From contig CALDPN010000198.1 of NCBI GenBank assembly GCA_937911235.1, forward strand, positions 1 to 6,744: a stretch of 6,744 nucleotides of DNA, read 5' to 3'. Made by a program: the position numbers and the translations under genes. The stretch comes from an uncultured Bacteroidales bacterium (GTDB lineage Bacteria; Bacteroidota; Bacteroidia; Bacteroidales; Paludibacteraceae). Shown in pieces: positions 1-4,552 of this stretch (position 1 is the first letter of the stretch; the number at the start of each line of letters is the position of its first letter). The notes under the pieces were generated by a model. It was given only the letters and a program-made list of their open reading frames with translations. It did not search any database and was not told the origin of the DNA.

Positions 1-1
1 T

Positions 2-490
2 TGGCTACATCATCTTATTCGTTATTATCGACAAGGCAACCTTGCGAAAGCTGATGAAATATACGACAAGCATAAAGCAGCAAAAGAGGACTACGACCAC
101 CACCTCGTCATGATGTGGCGTGAAGCGATGCCCGATGACTTTGCTCGCTTTATGTACCGAGAAGAGTATGGCTGTCACATCTTTGATGAGACACTTTACA
201 ACGAGGCGACAGCCTACTTCGTGAACCCAGACGGTTCTCACGGGCCACACTGGAGTGTACACACTATTAAAGCTAAGTCTGGTATAAGCAATTTTGAAGA
301 GAAAGAATTTACATTATATGACTATGCTTACGTAGTGAACATGCTGTACTCCGATTATGGCAACGTGTTCTCGGAGCCTTCGTTCTATTTACGAATGGCT
401 AAAAACTATTTAACAGACGAGGATTACTACGGCAACCCGTCAGAGCGTGCATATTGTGACGCTATCAAACGTATTGAACACTTCTCATAG
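2..490 (+). CDS. Unrecognised phage protein, 5' end outside window
   Basis: The reading frame is open from the left edge (first full codon at base 2) to the TAG at 488-490, giving 162 residues of a C-terminal portion. The first in-window Met codons (110 and 113) have no upstream purine-rich ribosome site, and open coding sequence precedes them, so the true start lies outside the window. The protein is soluble, rich in Tyr, Asp and Glu, and has no membrane segment. The C-terminal part contains a patterned stretch (YDYAYVVNMLYSDYG, then YLRMAKNYLTDEDYYGNPSE). From memory this resembles uncharacterised proteins encoded near structural genes of phages of Gram-positive bacteria, but I cannot name the family securely. 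A strong terminator starts 12 bases after the stop, so this is the last gene of its transcription unit. That it is a gene is very likely; its function is unknown. Confidence 0.8.
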   Translation, partial: WLHHLIRYYRQGNLAKADEIYDKHKAAKEDYDHHLVMMWREAMPDDFARFMYREEYGCHIFDETLYNEATAYFVNPDGSHGPHWSVHTIKAKSGISNFEEKEFTLYDYAYVVNMLYSDYGNVFSEPSFYLRMAKNYLTDEDYYGNPSERAYCDAIKRIEHFS

Positions 491-501
491 CCTTCCCTCT
501 C

Positions 502-524
502 GGCGGTCTTTTGACCGCCTTTCT
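502..524 (+). terminator. Rho-independent terminator after the first gene
   Basis: A perfect 7-bp stem, GGCGGTC (502-508) with GACCGCC (513-519), encloses a TTTT loop and is followed by TTTCT-type T-rich sequence (520-527). It lies 12 bases after the upstream stop codon and separates that gene from the next promoter. Confidence 0.9.
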
Positions 525-525
525 A

Positions 526-554
526 TTGCCCAGTTGGGCTATATATGTTATACT
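526..554 (+). promoter_or_regulatory. Probable promoter with extended -10 for the lysis-like genes
   Basis: The -35 candidate is TTGCCC (526-531, 4 of 6 matches). After a 17-bp spacer comes TATACT (549-554, 5 of 6), preceded by TG at 546-547, which makes an extended -10 (TGTTATACT). Predicted transcription would start near 561, about 28 bases before the ATG at 589. The -35 overlaps the T-rich tail of the preceding terminator, and a small GCCC-AGTT-GGGC hairpin (528-539) spans the -35 and spacer. That hairpin could be part of an operator, or could be chance. Confidence 0.55.
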
Positions 555-588
555 GGTGTTATAGAACGAGCGAAAAGGATTATAAAAT

Positions 589-795
589 ATGGCAAGTACA
601 ATAGAGCAAGCTATTATCACAGCAAATGATATGACTCTCACAAATACACAACTGATTTGTGGCACCTTGTTAGTCTGTATGGTTCTCTACATAACCTACC
701 GTTTGATAGACGGAATAATTACAAAGACTTGTTTAGGTTGCAAGCGTTTGAAAAAGTGTGAAACTCGTTTAAATAAATTGGAGGGACAAAGATAG
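589..795 (+). CDS. Small single-pass membrane protein, holin-like candidate
   Basis: This 68-aa protein has one strong hydrophobic segment at residues about 22-40 (LICGTLLVCMVLYITYRLI). A short basic C-terminal tail with Cys48, Cys51 and Cys57 follows (CLGCKRLKKC). The ATG is supported by AAAAGGA at 573-579 with a 9-base spacer. The stop TAG overlaps the GTG of the next gene by one base, so the two are probably translationally coupled. Small size, one membrane segment and a second membrane protein directly downstream resemble phage lysis cassettes, so a holin or holin accessory is the leading inference. No endolysin is visible in the window to confirm this. There is no lipobox, which argues against an outer-membrane spanin. 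The clustered cysteines could bind metal or form disulfides. Confidence 0.75.
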   Translation: MASTIEQAIITANDMTLTNTQLICGTLLVCMVLYITYRLIDGIITKTCLGCKRLKKCETRLNKLEGQR

Positions 796-1094
796 TGAGC
801 TTGCACGTACCCTCTTCCCAAGATATAGTTACTTTTATCGTGTCCCTGTTTGGTGGTAGCGCCATCGGTTGGTTATTTGCTAAATACCATATTCAGAATG
901 AAGCGAAGGCAGCTTTAACAGAAGACCTCCATAATATACACAAAACGCTTGATGAACATGACAAGCGCATGCAAGCAATAGAACATGATTATGTTCAATG
1001 TCGGTTCTGCGATATGCAGTACAAGAGTGTGCACTCTCTTCTCGATTCAATGGATTCGAAGTTGAATATTCTATTAGAGAAGCAGATGCACTAA
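795..1094 (+). CDS. N-terminally anchored membrane protein with coiled coil, lysis-associated candidate
   Basis: This 99-aa protein starts at GTG (795-797), which overlaps the previous stop (TAGTG). A clear GGAGGG at 780-785 with a 9-base spacer decides this non-ATG start. Residues about 11-29 (IVTFIVSLFGGSAIGWLFA) form one membrane segment. Residues about 34-66 are charged and heptad-like and are probably a coiled coil. Cys69 and Cys72 form a CxxC (CRFC), and a second amphipathic helix follows. An N-terminal anchor plus coiled coil is the layout of several phage lysis accessory proteins, including inner-membrane spanins and holin-like proteins. XhlA-type proteins have the opposite order, with the anchor at the C terminus. 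Pairing with the upstream gene suggests a two-component membrane complex. The specific role is inference. Confidence 0.75.
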   Translation: MSLHVPSSQDIVTFIVSLFGGSAIGWLFAKYHIQNEAKAALTEDLHNIHKTLDEHDKRMQAIEHDYVQCRFCDMQYKSVHSLLDSMDSKLNILLEKQMH

Positions 1095-1104
1095 CAAAGA
1101 GCAG

Positions 1105-1206
1105 ATGGGGCATAAGTCGAAATGCCCTGGCGTACACAGTGAGGTATACGATTATCGTTTATATCACCGTAAGTACAATCAGCAAACAAATAAAGTATTT
1201 TCATAA
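1105..1206 (+). CDS. Candidate 33-aa protein at the end of the lysis-like operon
   Basis: An ATG at 1105 opens a 33-codon frame that begins MGHKSKCPGVHSEVYDY and ends at TAA 1204-1206. It is basic and rich in Tyr and His, with a single Cys and no membrane segment. It starts 10 bases after the preceding stop and ends 4 bases before a terminator hairpin, which is exactly where the last gene of the operon would lie. The ribosome site is weak (AAAGAG at 1096-1101, very close to the ATG), so reinitiation after the upstream stop would be needed. A GGGCAT/ATGCCC hairpin (1108-1113 with 1122-1127) covers the first codons. I recognise no family. It could instead be untranslated 3' sequence. Confidence 0.45.
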   Translation: MGHKSKCPGVHSEVYDYRLYHRKYNQQTNKVFS

Positions 1207-1210
1207 GCTT

Positions 1211-1234
1211 TCCCCGAACAGGGGATTTTCTTTT
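1211..1234 (+). terminator. Rightward terminator of the lysis-like operon
   Basis: A stem TCCCC (1211-1215) with GGGGA (1221-1225) and a GAACA loop is followed by TTTTCTTTT (1226-1234). The stem is short (5 bp) but four pairs are G-C. It directly follows the last rightward reading frame. Its T-tract is the left half of the palindrome shared with the opposing terminator. Confidence 0.75.
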
Positions 1235-1245
1235 GCAAAAGAAAA
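1226..1245. repeat. Perfect 20-bp palindrome shared by two convergent terminators
   Basis: The sequence ttttcttttgcaaaagaaaa equals its own reverse complement. Its left half is the T-tract of the rightward terminator (1211-1234). Its right half, read leftward, is the T-tract of the leftward terminator (1237-1267). It is therefore a compact bidirectional termination element. Confidence 0.85.
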
Positions 1246-1267
1246 CCCTCGGAAGATAGCACGAGGG
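1237..1267 (-). terminator. Leftward terminator of small RNA 1
   Basis: Read leftward, CCCTCG (1267-1262) pairs with CGAGGG (1251-1246) as a 6-bp stem with a 10-nt loop. TTTTCTTTT (1245-1237) follows. It opposes the rightward terminator and shares the palindromic tract with it. Confidence 0.75.
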
Positions 1268-1331
1268 AGAGCTGTAGTTGTGAATTTTTAATGACAAACT
1301 ATAAAACATAGGAGTTTATAGTAGATACTTT

Positions 1332-1355
1332 CATTATATCTTTCGTTCTATAATG
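1332..1355. repeat. Inverted repeat overlapping the -10 of promoter 1, possible operator
   Basis: CATTATA (1332-1338) and TATAATG (1349-1355) are perfect 7-bp inverted arms separated by 10 bp. One arm covers the leftward -10 (TATAAT). The other lies between the -35 and the spacer. Such a dyad is a natural site for a dimeric repressor or activator. The other arm also places a TATAAT on the + strand (1349-1354), but no matching -35 is present there. Confidence 0.5.
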
Positions 1356-1361
1356 TGTCAA
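1333..1361 (-). promoter_or_regulatory. Consensus leftward promoter 1
   Basis: Read leftward, TTGACA (1361-1356), a 17-bp spacer (1355-1339) and TATAAT (1338-1333) match the sigma-70/sigma-A consensus at all 12 positions. The start is predicted near 1326. The -35 begins only a few bases beyond the T-run that ends small RNA 2, so the two units are packed head to tail. Positions TTGACACA, ATATAAT and AGTA are shared with promoter 2, which suggests a common origin. Confidence 0.85.
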
Positions 1362-1363
1362 GA

Positions 1364-1417
1364 CAAAAAAATGCGAGAGGGAGGTACCTCTCTCGCTCAA
1401 CACTTTGGAAGTTTATT
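1364..1417 (-). ncRNA. Predicted leftward small RNA 2, about 53 nt
   Basis: The promoter at 1423-1451 predicts a start near 1416-1417, and a strong terminator ends transcription near 1364-1365. The RNA would have a short A-rich 5' tail of about 20 nt followed by the terminator hairpin. The hairpin loop region reads AGGUACCUCC, so it presents CCUCC, again complementary to a Shine-Dalgarno core. No plausible gene fits between promoter and terminator. Function is unknown; an sRNA or a cis attenuator are both possible. Confidence 0.45.
1365..1396 (-). terminator. Leftward terminator of small RNA 2
   Basis: Read leftward, GCGAGAG (1396-1390) pairs with CTCTCGC (1379-1373) as a perfect 7-bp stem. 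A 10-nt loop contains GGTACC. A and then seven T (1371-1365) follow. This is a textbook intrinsic terminator on the minus strand. Confidence 0.9.
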
Positions 1418-1422
1418 ACTCT

Positions 1423-1451
1423 ATTATATATTTTGCTCGGAATTGTGTCAA
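1423..1451 (-). promoter_or_regulatory. Consensus leftward promoter 2
   Basis: Read leftward, TTGACA (1451-1446), a 17-bp spacer (1445-1429) and TATAAT (1428-1423) again match the consensus at all 12 positions. An imperfect palindrome, ATGTC-A-GACAT (1451-1461), lies immediately upstream and touches the -35. It is a candidate operator or activator site. Confidence 0.85.
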
Positions 1452-1452
1452 T
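1441..1452. repeat. 12-bp direct repeat, copy A (AATTGTGTCAAT)
   Basis: An identical 12-mer occurs at 1569-1580, and a shortened form (AATGTGTCAA) at 1352-1361. On the minus strand each copy contains the TTGACA -35 element, so the repeat is the conserved head of each leftward unit. Confidence 0.8.
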
Positions 1453-1480
1453 GTCAGACATAAACTCCTCTCAGAATCAA

Positions 1481-1568
1481 GAAAAAGAGGCCTAAAAAAC
1501 AACTTACGACTTACAGTTCATAAAAGGGGGTACCCCGCCTTAAATGACCTGTGAAAGGCCTCTGAGAT
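1481..1568 (-). other. Structured segment and possible terminator downstream of the HTH gene
   Basis: Read leftward, AGAGGCCT (1563-1556) pairs perfectly with AGGCCTCT (1493-1486) and is followed by TTTTTC (1486-1481). The 62-nt interior contains the 10-bp palindrome GGGGTACCCC (1527-1536) and smaller helices such as GCCTT/AAGGC. It lies after the last gene of the leftward operon, so it may be that operon's terminator, with an unusually elaborate loop. It could also be the body of a third RNA unit headed by the TTGACA at 1579-1574, although no -10 is recognisable at 16-18 bp. The structure is visible; its role is inference. Confidence 0.4.
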
Positions 1569-1580
1569 AATTGTGTCAAT
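1569..1580. repeat. 12-bp direct repeat, copy B (AATTGTGTCAAT)
   Basis: This is the exact copy of the repeat at 1441-1452. Read leftward it gives TTGACA at 1579-1574, but the hexamer 17 bp on is TTTCAC, a poor -10. It therefore looks like an orphan or decayed promoter head, or a protein-binding site common to the three units. Confidence 0.75.
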
Positions 1581-1591
1581 TTACCCTCTTT

Positions 1592-1792
1592 TTAATCATC
1601 TATTTCAATATTTTGAGCATGCATTAACAATTCTTGCTTATTTTTGAATGGAGTTTTAGCAAGAATTTCATTTATAATGTTCAGCACCCTGTTATATGAA
1701 ACACCTAATGCGATAGAAATCTCACGAAGAGATTGTCCTTGTCCATATAAAGTTAAAGCACGTGCTTGTTGAGGTGATAATTTTACTTTCAT
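1592..1792 (-). CDS. LuxR/GerE-type helix-turn-helix DNA-binding protein
   Basis: This 66-aa protein is essentially a lone LuxR/GerE C-terminal HTH. It opens with LSPQQARALTLYGQGQSLRE, continues with EISIALGVS as the first HTH helix and turn, and YNRVLNIINEIL as the recognition helix. A final KTPFKNKQELLMHA matches the last helix of the family. There is no receiver or ligand-binding domain, so activity may be constitutive or controlled by abundance. The ATG at 1792 has AAAGGA a few bases upstream. The gap to the helicase stop is only 12 bases, so it is the last gene of the operon. It sits next to the leftward promoter array, making it a natural candidate for the regulator of those promoters. 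The family call is firm; the target is inferred. Confidence 0.85.
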   Translation of the reverse strand: MKVKLSPQQARALTLYGQGQSLREISIALGVSYNRVLNIINEILAKTPFKNKQELLMHAQNIEIDD

Positions 1793-1804
1793 TGTGTATC
1801 CTTT

Positions 1805-4348
1805 CTATAATTGAATCCAATCTTCTAAGTCATCGTGAAGAATTTCGTTAGCAATATTTCTCTTCGCCAACAGAGCTTGTATGATTTTTTCATCGAGCGA
1901 GTCACGAACAACAAGGTCGACATAAGTCACGTTGTTAGTTTGACCAACACGGTGAGCTCTGTCCTCAGATTGCTGTCTCATCTCTAACGAATAATTGTTA
2001 GAGAAGTAGATGACAGTGCTGGCAGCTGTCAATGTGATACCTCTACCAGCTGTCTGAACATTCCCGAGGAAGAAACGGACAGGGCTGTTCGCATTCTGGA
2101 ATAGCTTGATAGCTTCCACCCTGTCATCGTTCCCTGTAGCACCTGTGTAAACCACGAATGATTCTGCACCGTACTTCTCGGTAAGAAGTTGCTTGATGTC
2201 CTCGATGTTCTGAAGATAGTTCGCCCAGATTATCACCTTGCCACTGGTTTCGTCCAATACTTCTGACAGCGCCTCAATACGATTGTTCGGTATCTTTTTG
2301 ATTTCACCATCGTCTGTTGTGTACGAACCGCATAGGATTTGGTGTAAGCGAAGTATCTTTGTCAGTGCCACCTGTACTGACATAATCTCATCATCAAGCA
2401 TAGCGAATGACAGATTCTTCATCTCTTTATATAATCTCTTTTGCTCTGGTGTCAGCTCGACATCTCTGGTTACGTATACTTTTTCTGGAAGGTCAAGGCA
2501 TTCCTTCTTCGTAACACGGAACGAGAAGTCTGCTATTCTTTTTGCCAGCAACGGGAGGTTTTTGTATTTCAATATTTTATCGAAGGATTGTCCCTGTCTG
2601 GTTGTAATCCTTTCAATCTCAGCGAAGATGTTTCGGAACGCATAGAAGGAACCACACCCGATAATCTGCTTATCGAGGAAAGCAAATTGTGCGTATAAAT
2701 CTAAAGGTGAGTTCGTAATCGGGGAGCCAGTTGCAATTCTTCGTACTCTACATTTTGACCCGATTTCCAGCGCAGCCTTTGTCCTCTTCGCTTTATGGTT
2801 TTTAATACACGTGGACTCGTCGATGATGCCCATAACCGTGCCTCTGTGTTTCTTGAGAAATGCTTTAAGAGTGGCCATACCATTAGCGGACAGCAACGAC
2901 TCGATGTTAAATACCATAATAGGAAAATCGGACCCATTGTAACTCTCTATATCCTCCAATAACTTCTTCTTATAACCTGCACTTGCGTCAGCTTTCCACA
3001 CAAGTACCTTCGGATTGACTTCATCTGGCATGTGCTTTGGTATCTCTTGTGTAGACCAGTTGCGGTATACACCTTTTGGTGCCAGCACGATAGCAGCAGT
3101 GATTGCCCCTCTTTGTTTGAGGTATGTCATATTATCTATTATAACCTTAGTCTTACCAGAATTTCCAGTAACAAATATCTTTCCGTTACGACGAAGTAAC
3201 AGCTGGCCACTTGGCACTCTGAAGCAGTATGCCCACTGGTCTCCAGTCACTTCTTGATACTTTGTCACGGTGGTAAAGCAATGGTGTTCTTCAATATCAC
3301 TGATGTGTTGTTTCGGATTGTATTCTACTGTGTAATACGGCTTGTTATTACTTGTTCCTACTACCAGTGTGGCACGGTATCCGTGTGTCGCTGCTAGGAA
3401 CTGTATGAAGTCAGCCGATTGTTTGTGAATTGTATAGAACCTGTTTTTCACAGAGTCAATCGAACCGTCCCAATAGCAGGCCTCATGGAATATCACGCTG
3501 TGTTGTGCAGGTGATAACATCCAGAACTCTTCATCGTATATCTTTTTGCGAAGAGGGGCAATGAGATTGAAGCGAGTGGACTTACCACCTCTGATGCTCT
3601 CTCTCACTGCCATGATACCAGCCTTCTTACATAACATAATAAAGCGTTGTATCTTCGCTTGTTTAGAGAACTCGACTACACAACGGTTTCCTTCTTTATA
3701 CGGGAAAGAACCGTCAGCCATGACAGCAACAAGAACACGCAATTCCCACTGGTTTAGTTTGGATAATGCACTTGTGTTCTCGTATGCAGCAGGCTCCTCT
3801 AACCAACAGCGTTGCATGAATTGCCCTGCTTTACCTTGAAACGTAGGTGTTAACTCTGTTCTGTCTGCTATATGTTCAGCTAATTCCTCAGCTGTTACAT
3901 CATAGTCTGTCGGAGCCTCAATCATGGTACCTGCACCACGTGTCGCTTTGACAAGCCGACAGCGCATGTTGTGCTCTGGTGTCACCATGATATCGAGACA
4001 AGGCTTTGTACTGCCAGGTACTACCCCAGTGAAATGGAGCATCTTCGGCACTTTCTTCTTTATGTAATTTGTAGGTTTTACGAATGAGAACATTTTATGA
4101 GTGTCTGGATTAGGCATAAGTGCGTCCTGTACCTGCCCGACATACAATGGTTCTTCCCATTCAGATAGAACAAAGTCTTTGAATTTCACCCAGCCCCTGT
4201 TTGATAGGAACTCTGTCTCACCATCAACACAGCCCATCTCCATGAGATAAGCAAAGTTAGCTTTGGTGGCACTTTGACAGAGTGCTTCCAGCTGGTGTTT
4301 CAAAGGTTTGGTTTTGAAGGTAAAATCCTTCTCGGTTAATGTAGCCAT
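1805..4348 (-). CDS. SNF2-type DNA helicase/translocase interrupted by an intein
   Basis: The precursor has 847 residues; removing the intein (residues 40-396) leaves 490, a usual size for phage SNF2-like helicases. The N-terminal part has a Q-motif-like KPLKHQLEAL. The P-loop is split as MEMG (36-39) and SGKTK (397-401). Motif Ia is around 416-436 (IVLAPKGVYRNW). Motif II is DEST (510-513) in place of DEAH. Motif III is ATGSPITNSPLDLYAQ (539-554). The second RecA domain starts near 704 (KVIIWAN), with AGRGITLTAAS (767-777) and the family-defining QSEDRAHRVGQT (793-804). The protein should be an ATP-driven dsDNA translocase in phage replication, recombination or transcription; the precise role is not shown. 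GGAGGG lies 4 bases before the ATG, which directly abuts the previous stop. Splicing is required to rebuild the ATP site. Confidence 0.95.
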   Translation of the reverse strand: MATLTEKDFTFKTKPLKHQLEALCQSATKANFAYLMEMGCVDGETEFLSNRGWVKFKDFVLSEWEEPLYVGQVQDALMPNPDTHKMFSFVKPTNYIKKKVPKMLHFTGVVPGSTKPCLDIMVTPEHNMRCRLVKATRGAGTMIEAPTDYDVTAEELAEHIADRTELTPTFQGKAGQFMQRCWLEEPAAYENTSALSKLNQWELRVLVAVMADGSFPYKEGNRCVVEFSKQAKIQRFIMLCKKAGIMAVRESIRGGKSTRFNLIAPLRKKIYDEEFWMLSPAQHSVIFHEACYWDGSIDSVKNRFYTIHKQSADFIQFLAATHGYRATLVVGTSNNKPYYTVEYNPKQHISDIEEHHCFTTVTKYQEVTGDQWAYCFRVPSGQLLLRRNGKIFVTGNSGKTKVIIDNMTYLKQRGAITAAIVLAPKGVYRNWSTQEIPKHMPDEVNPKVLVWKADASAGYKKKLLEDIESYNGSDFPIMVFNIESLLSANGMATLKAFLKKHRGTVMGIIDESTCIKNHKAKRTKAALEIGSKCRVRRIATGSPITNSPLDLYAQFAFLDKQIIGCGSFYAFRNIFAEIERITTRQGQSFDKILKYKNLPLLAKRIADFSFRVTKKECLDLPEKVYVTRDVELTPEQKRLYKEMKNLSFAMLDDEIMSVQVALTKILRLHQILCGSYTTDDGEIKKIPNNRIEALSEVLDETSGKVIIWANYLQNIEDIKQLLTEKYGAESFVVYTGATGNDDRVEAIKLFQNANSPVRFFLGNVQTAGRGITLTAASTVIYFSNNYSLEMRQQSEDRAHRVGQTNNVTYVDLVVRDSLDEKIIQALLAKRNIANEILHDDLEDWIQL
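3161..4231 (-). mobile_element. Intein with LAGLIDADG homing endonuclease in the helicase P-loop
   Basis: This in-frame element of 357 residues runs from Cys40 to Asn396 of the helicase precursor. Splicing block A is CVDGETEFLSNRGW (40-53), with the nucleophile Cys40. Block B is TPEH (123-126), matching TxxH. The C-terminal blocks run from VPSGQLLLRRNGKIFVTGN (378-396), with Asn396 last and Ser397 as the +1 residue. The penultimate residue is Gly rather than the usual His, as I recall for some phage inteins. Two dodecapeptide motifs show a homing endonuclease: LRVLVAVMADGS (203-214, Asp212) and FHEACYWDGS (287-296, Asp294). All key residues are intact, so both splicing and homing look functional. 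The precise ligation product is MEMG-SGKTK. Confidence 0.93.
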
Positions 4349-4552
4349 TTAGCCCTCCGTAAAACATTCGTCTATGTACTGAGCACCGATGGTGCGGACT
4401 TCGCCATCCCTGTTCATGAACACACATAGTATGTTACTGTGCTCAACACATATCCATTCTGCGTTCTTGACCATTTCGAGCTCTTCCTCGAGTTGGTCTG
4501 CCCACGCATCTATATCATCTAATTCAGCAAAGATTGCTCTGTAGTCTTCCAT
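4349..4552 (-). CDS. Small acidic phage protein of unknown function
   Basis: This 67-aa acidic protein is probably helical at the N terminus (residues about 1-30, rich in Glu and Asp). A short beta-like part follows (WICVEHSNILCVFMNRDG). The ATG at 4552 shares its A with the preceding TAA (TAATG), and the purine-rich end of the upstream gene supplies the ribosome site. Its stop directly abuts the helicase ATG. I recognise no family. Its position immediately before the helicase suggests co-expression, and possibly a helicase partner, but nothing in the sequence proves it. Confidence 0.8.
   Translation of the reverse strand: MEDYRAIFAELDDIDAWADQLEEELEMVKNAEWICVEHSNILCVFMNRDGEVRTIGAQYIDECFTEG

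Larger units (their letters stand above)
1226..1326 (-). ncRNA. Predicted leftward small RNA 1, about 101 nt
   Basis: A consensus promoter at 1333-1361 predicts a start near 1326, and the leftward terminator predicts an end near 1226-1237. No convincing reading frame lies between them. The 5' end can fold into an 8-bp hairpin, ACTATAAA/TTTATAGT (1315-1322 with 1298-1305). Its 9-nt loop on the RNA strand reads CUCCUAUGU and exposes CUCCU, the complement of a Shine-Dalgarno core. An A/U-rich single-stranded middle follows (about 1270-1296), then the terminator hairpin. This layout is typical of base-pairing sRNAs of low-GC bacteria, but expression and targets are unproven. It could instead be a leader terminated in cis. 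Confidence 0.45.

Noticed and set aside
880..1137. Minus-strand 85-aa frame
   Set aside because: It lies opposite the coiled-coil membrane gene, which has a strong RBS and sensible features. The composition of this frame is shadow-like.
998..1291. Plus-strand 97-aa frame
   Set aside because: It overlaps the well-supported gene 795-1094 in another frame, runs through a terminator hairpin and has no ribosome site.
1091..1309. Minus-strand 72-aa frame
   Set aside because: It spans both convergent terminators, has no Shine-Dalgarno before its ATG, and lies inside the predicted small RNA.
1349..1354. Rightward TATAAT that could be a plus-strand -10
   Set aside because: The hexamer 17 bp upstream (TACTTT) is a poor -35 and no rightward gene follows; it is explained by the dyad at 1332-1355.
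1348..1461. 37-codon minus-strand frame starting MSDIDTIPSKIYN after AGGAG
   Set aside because: The AGGAG lies only 3 bases before the ATG. The frame runs through promoter 2, a strong terminator and the -35 of promoter 1, so it is not listed as a gene; only its RBS-like site is discussed.
1441..1580. 12-bp direct repeats as phage attachment or CRISPR-type repeats
   Set aside because: They coincide with -35 elements, there is no integrase in the window, and spacing is irregular with only three copies.
2238..2937. Frames of 78-135 aa on both strands within the helicase region
   Set aside because: All are shadows of the helicase reading frame, which has unbroken conserved motifs.
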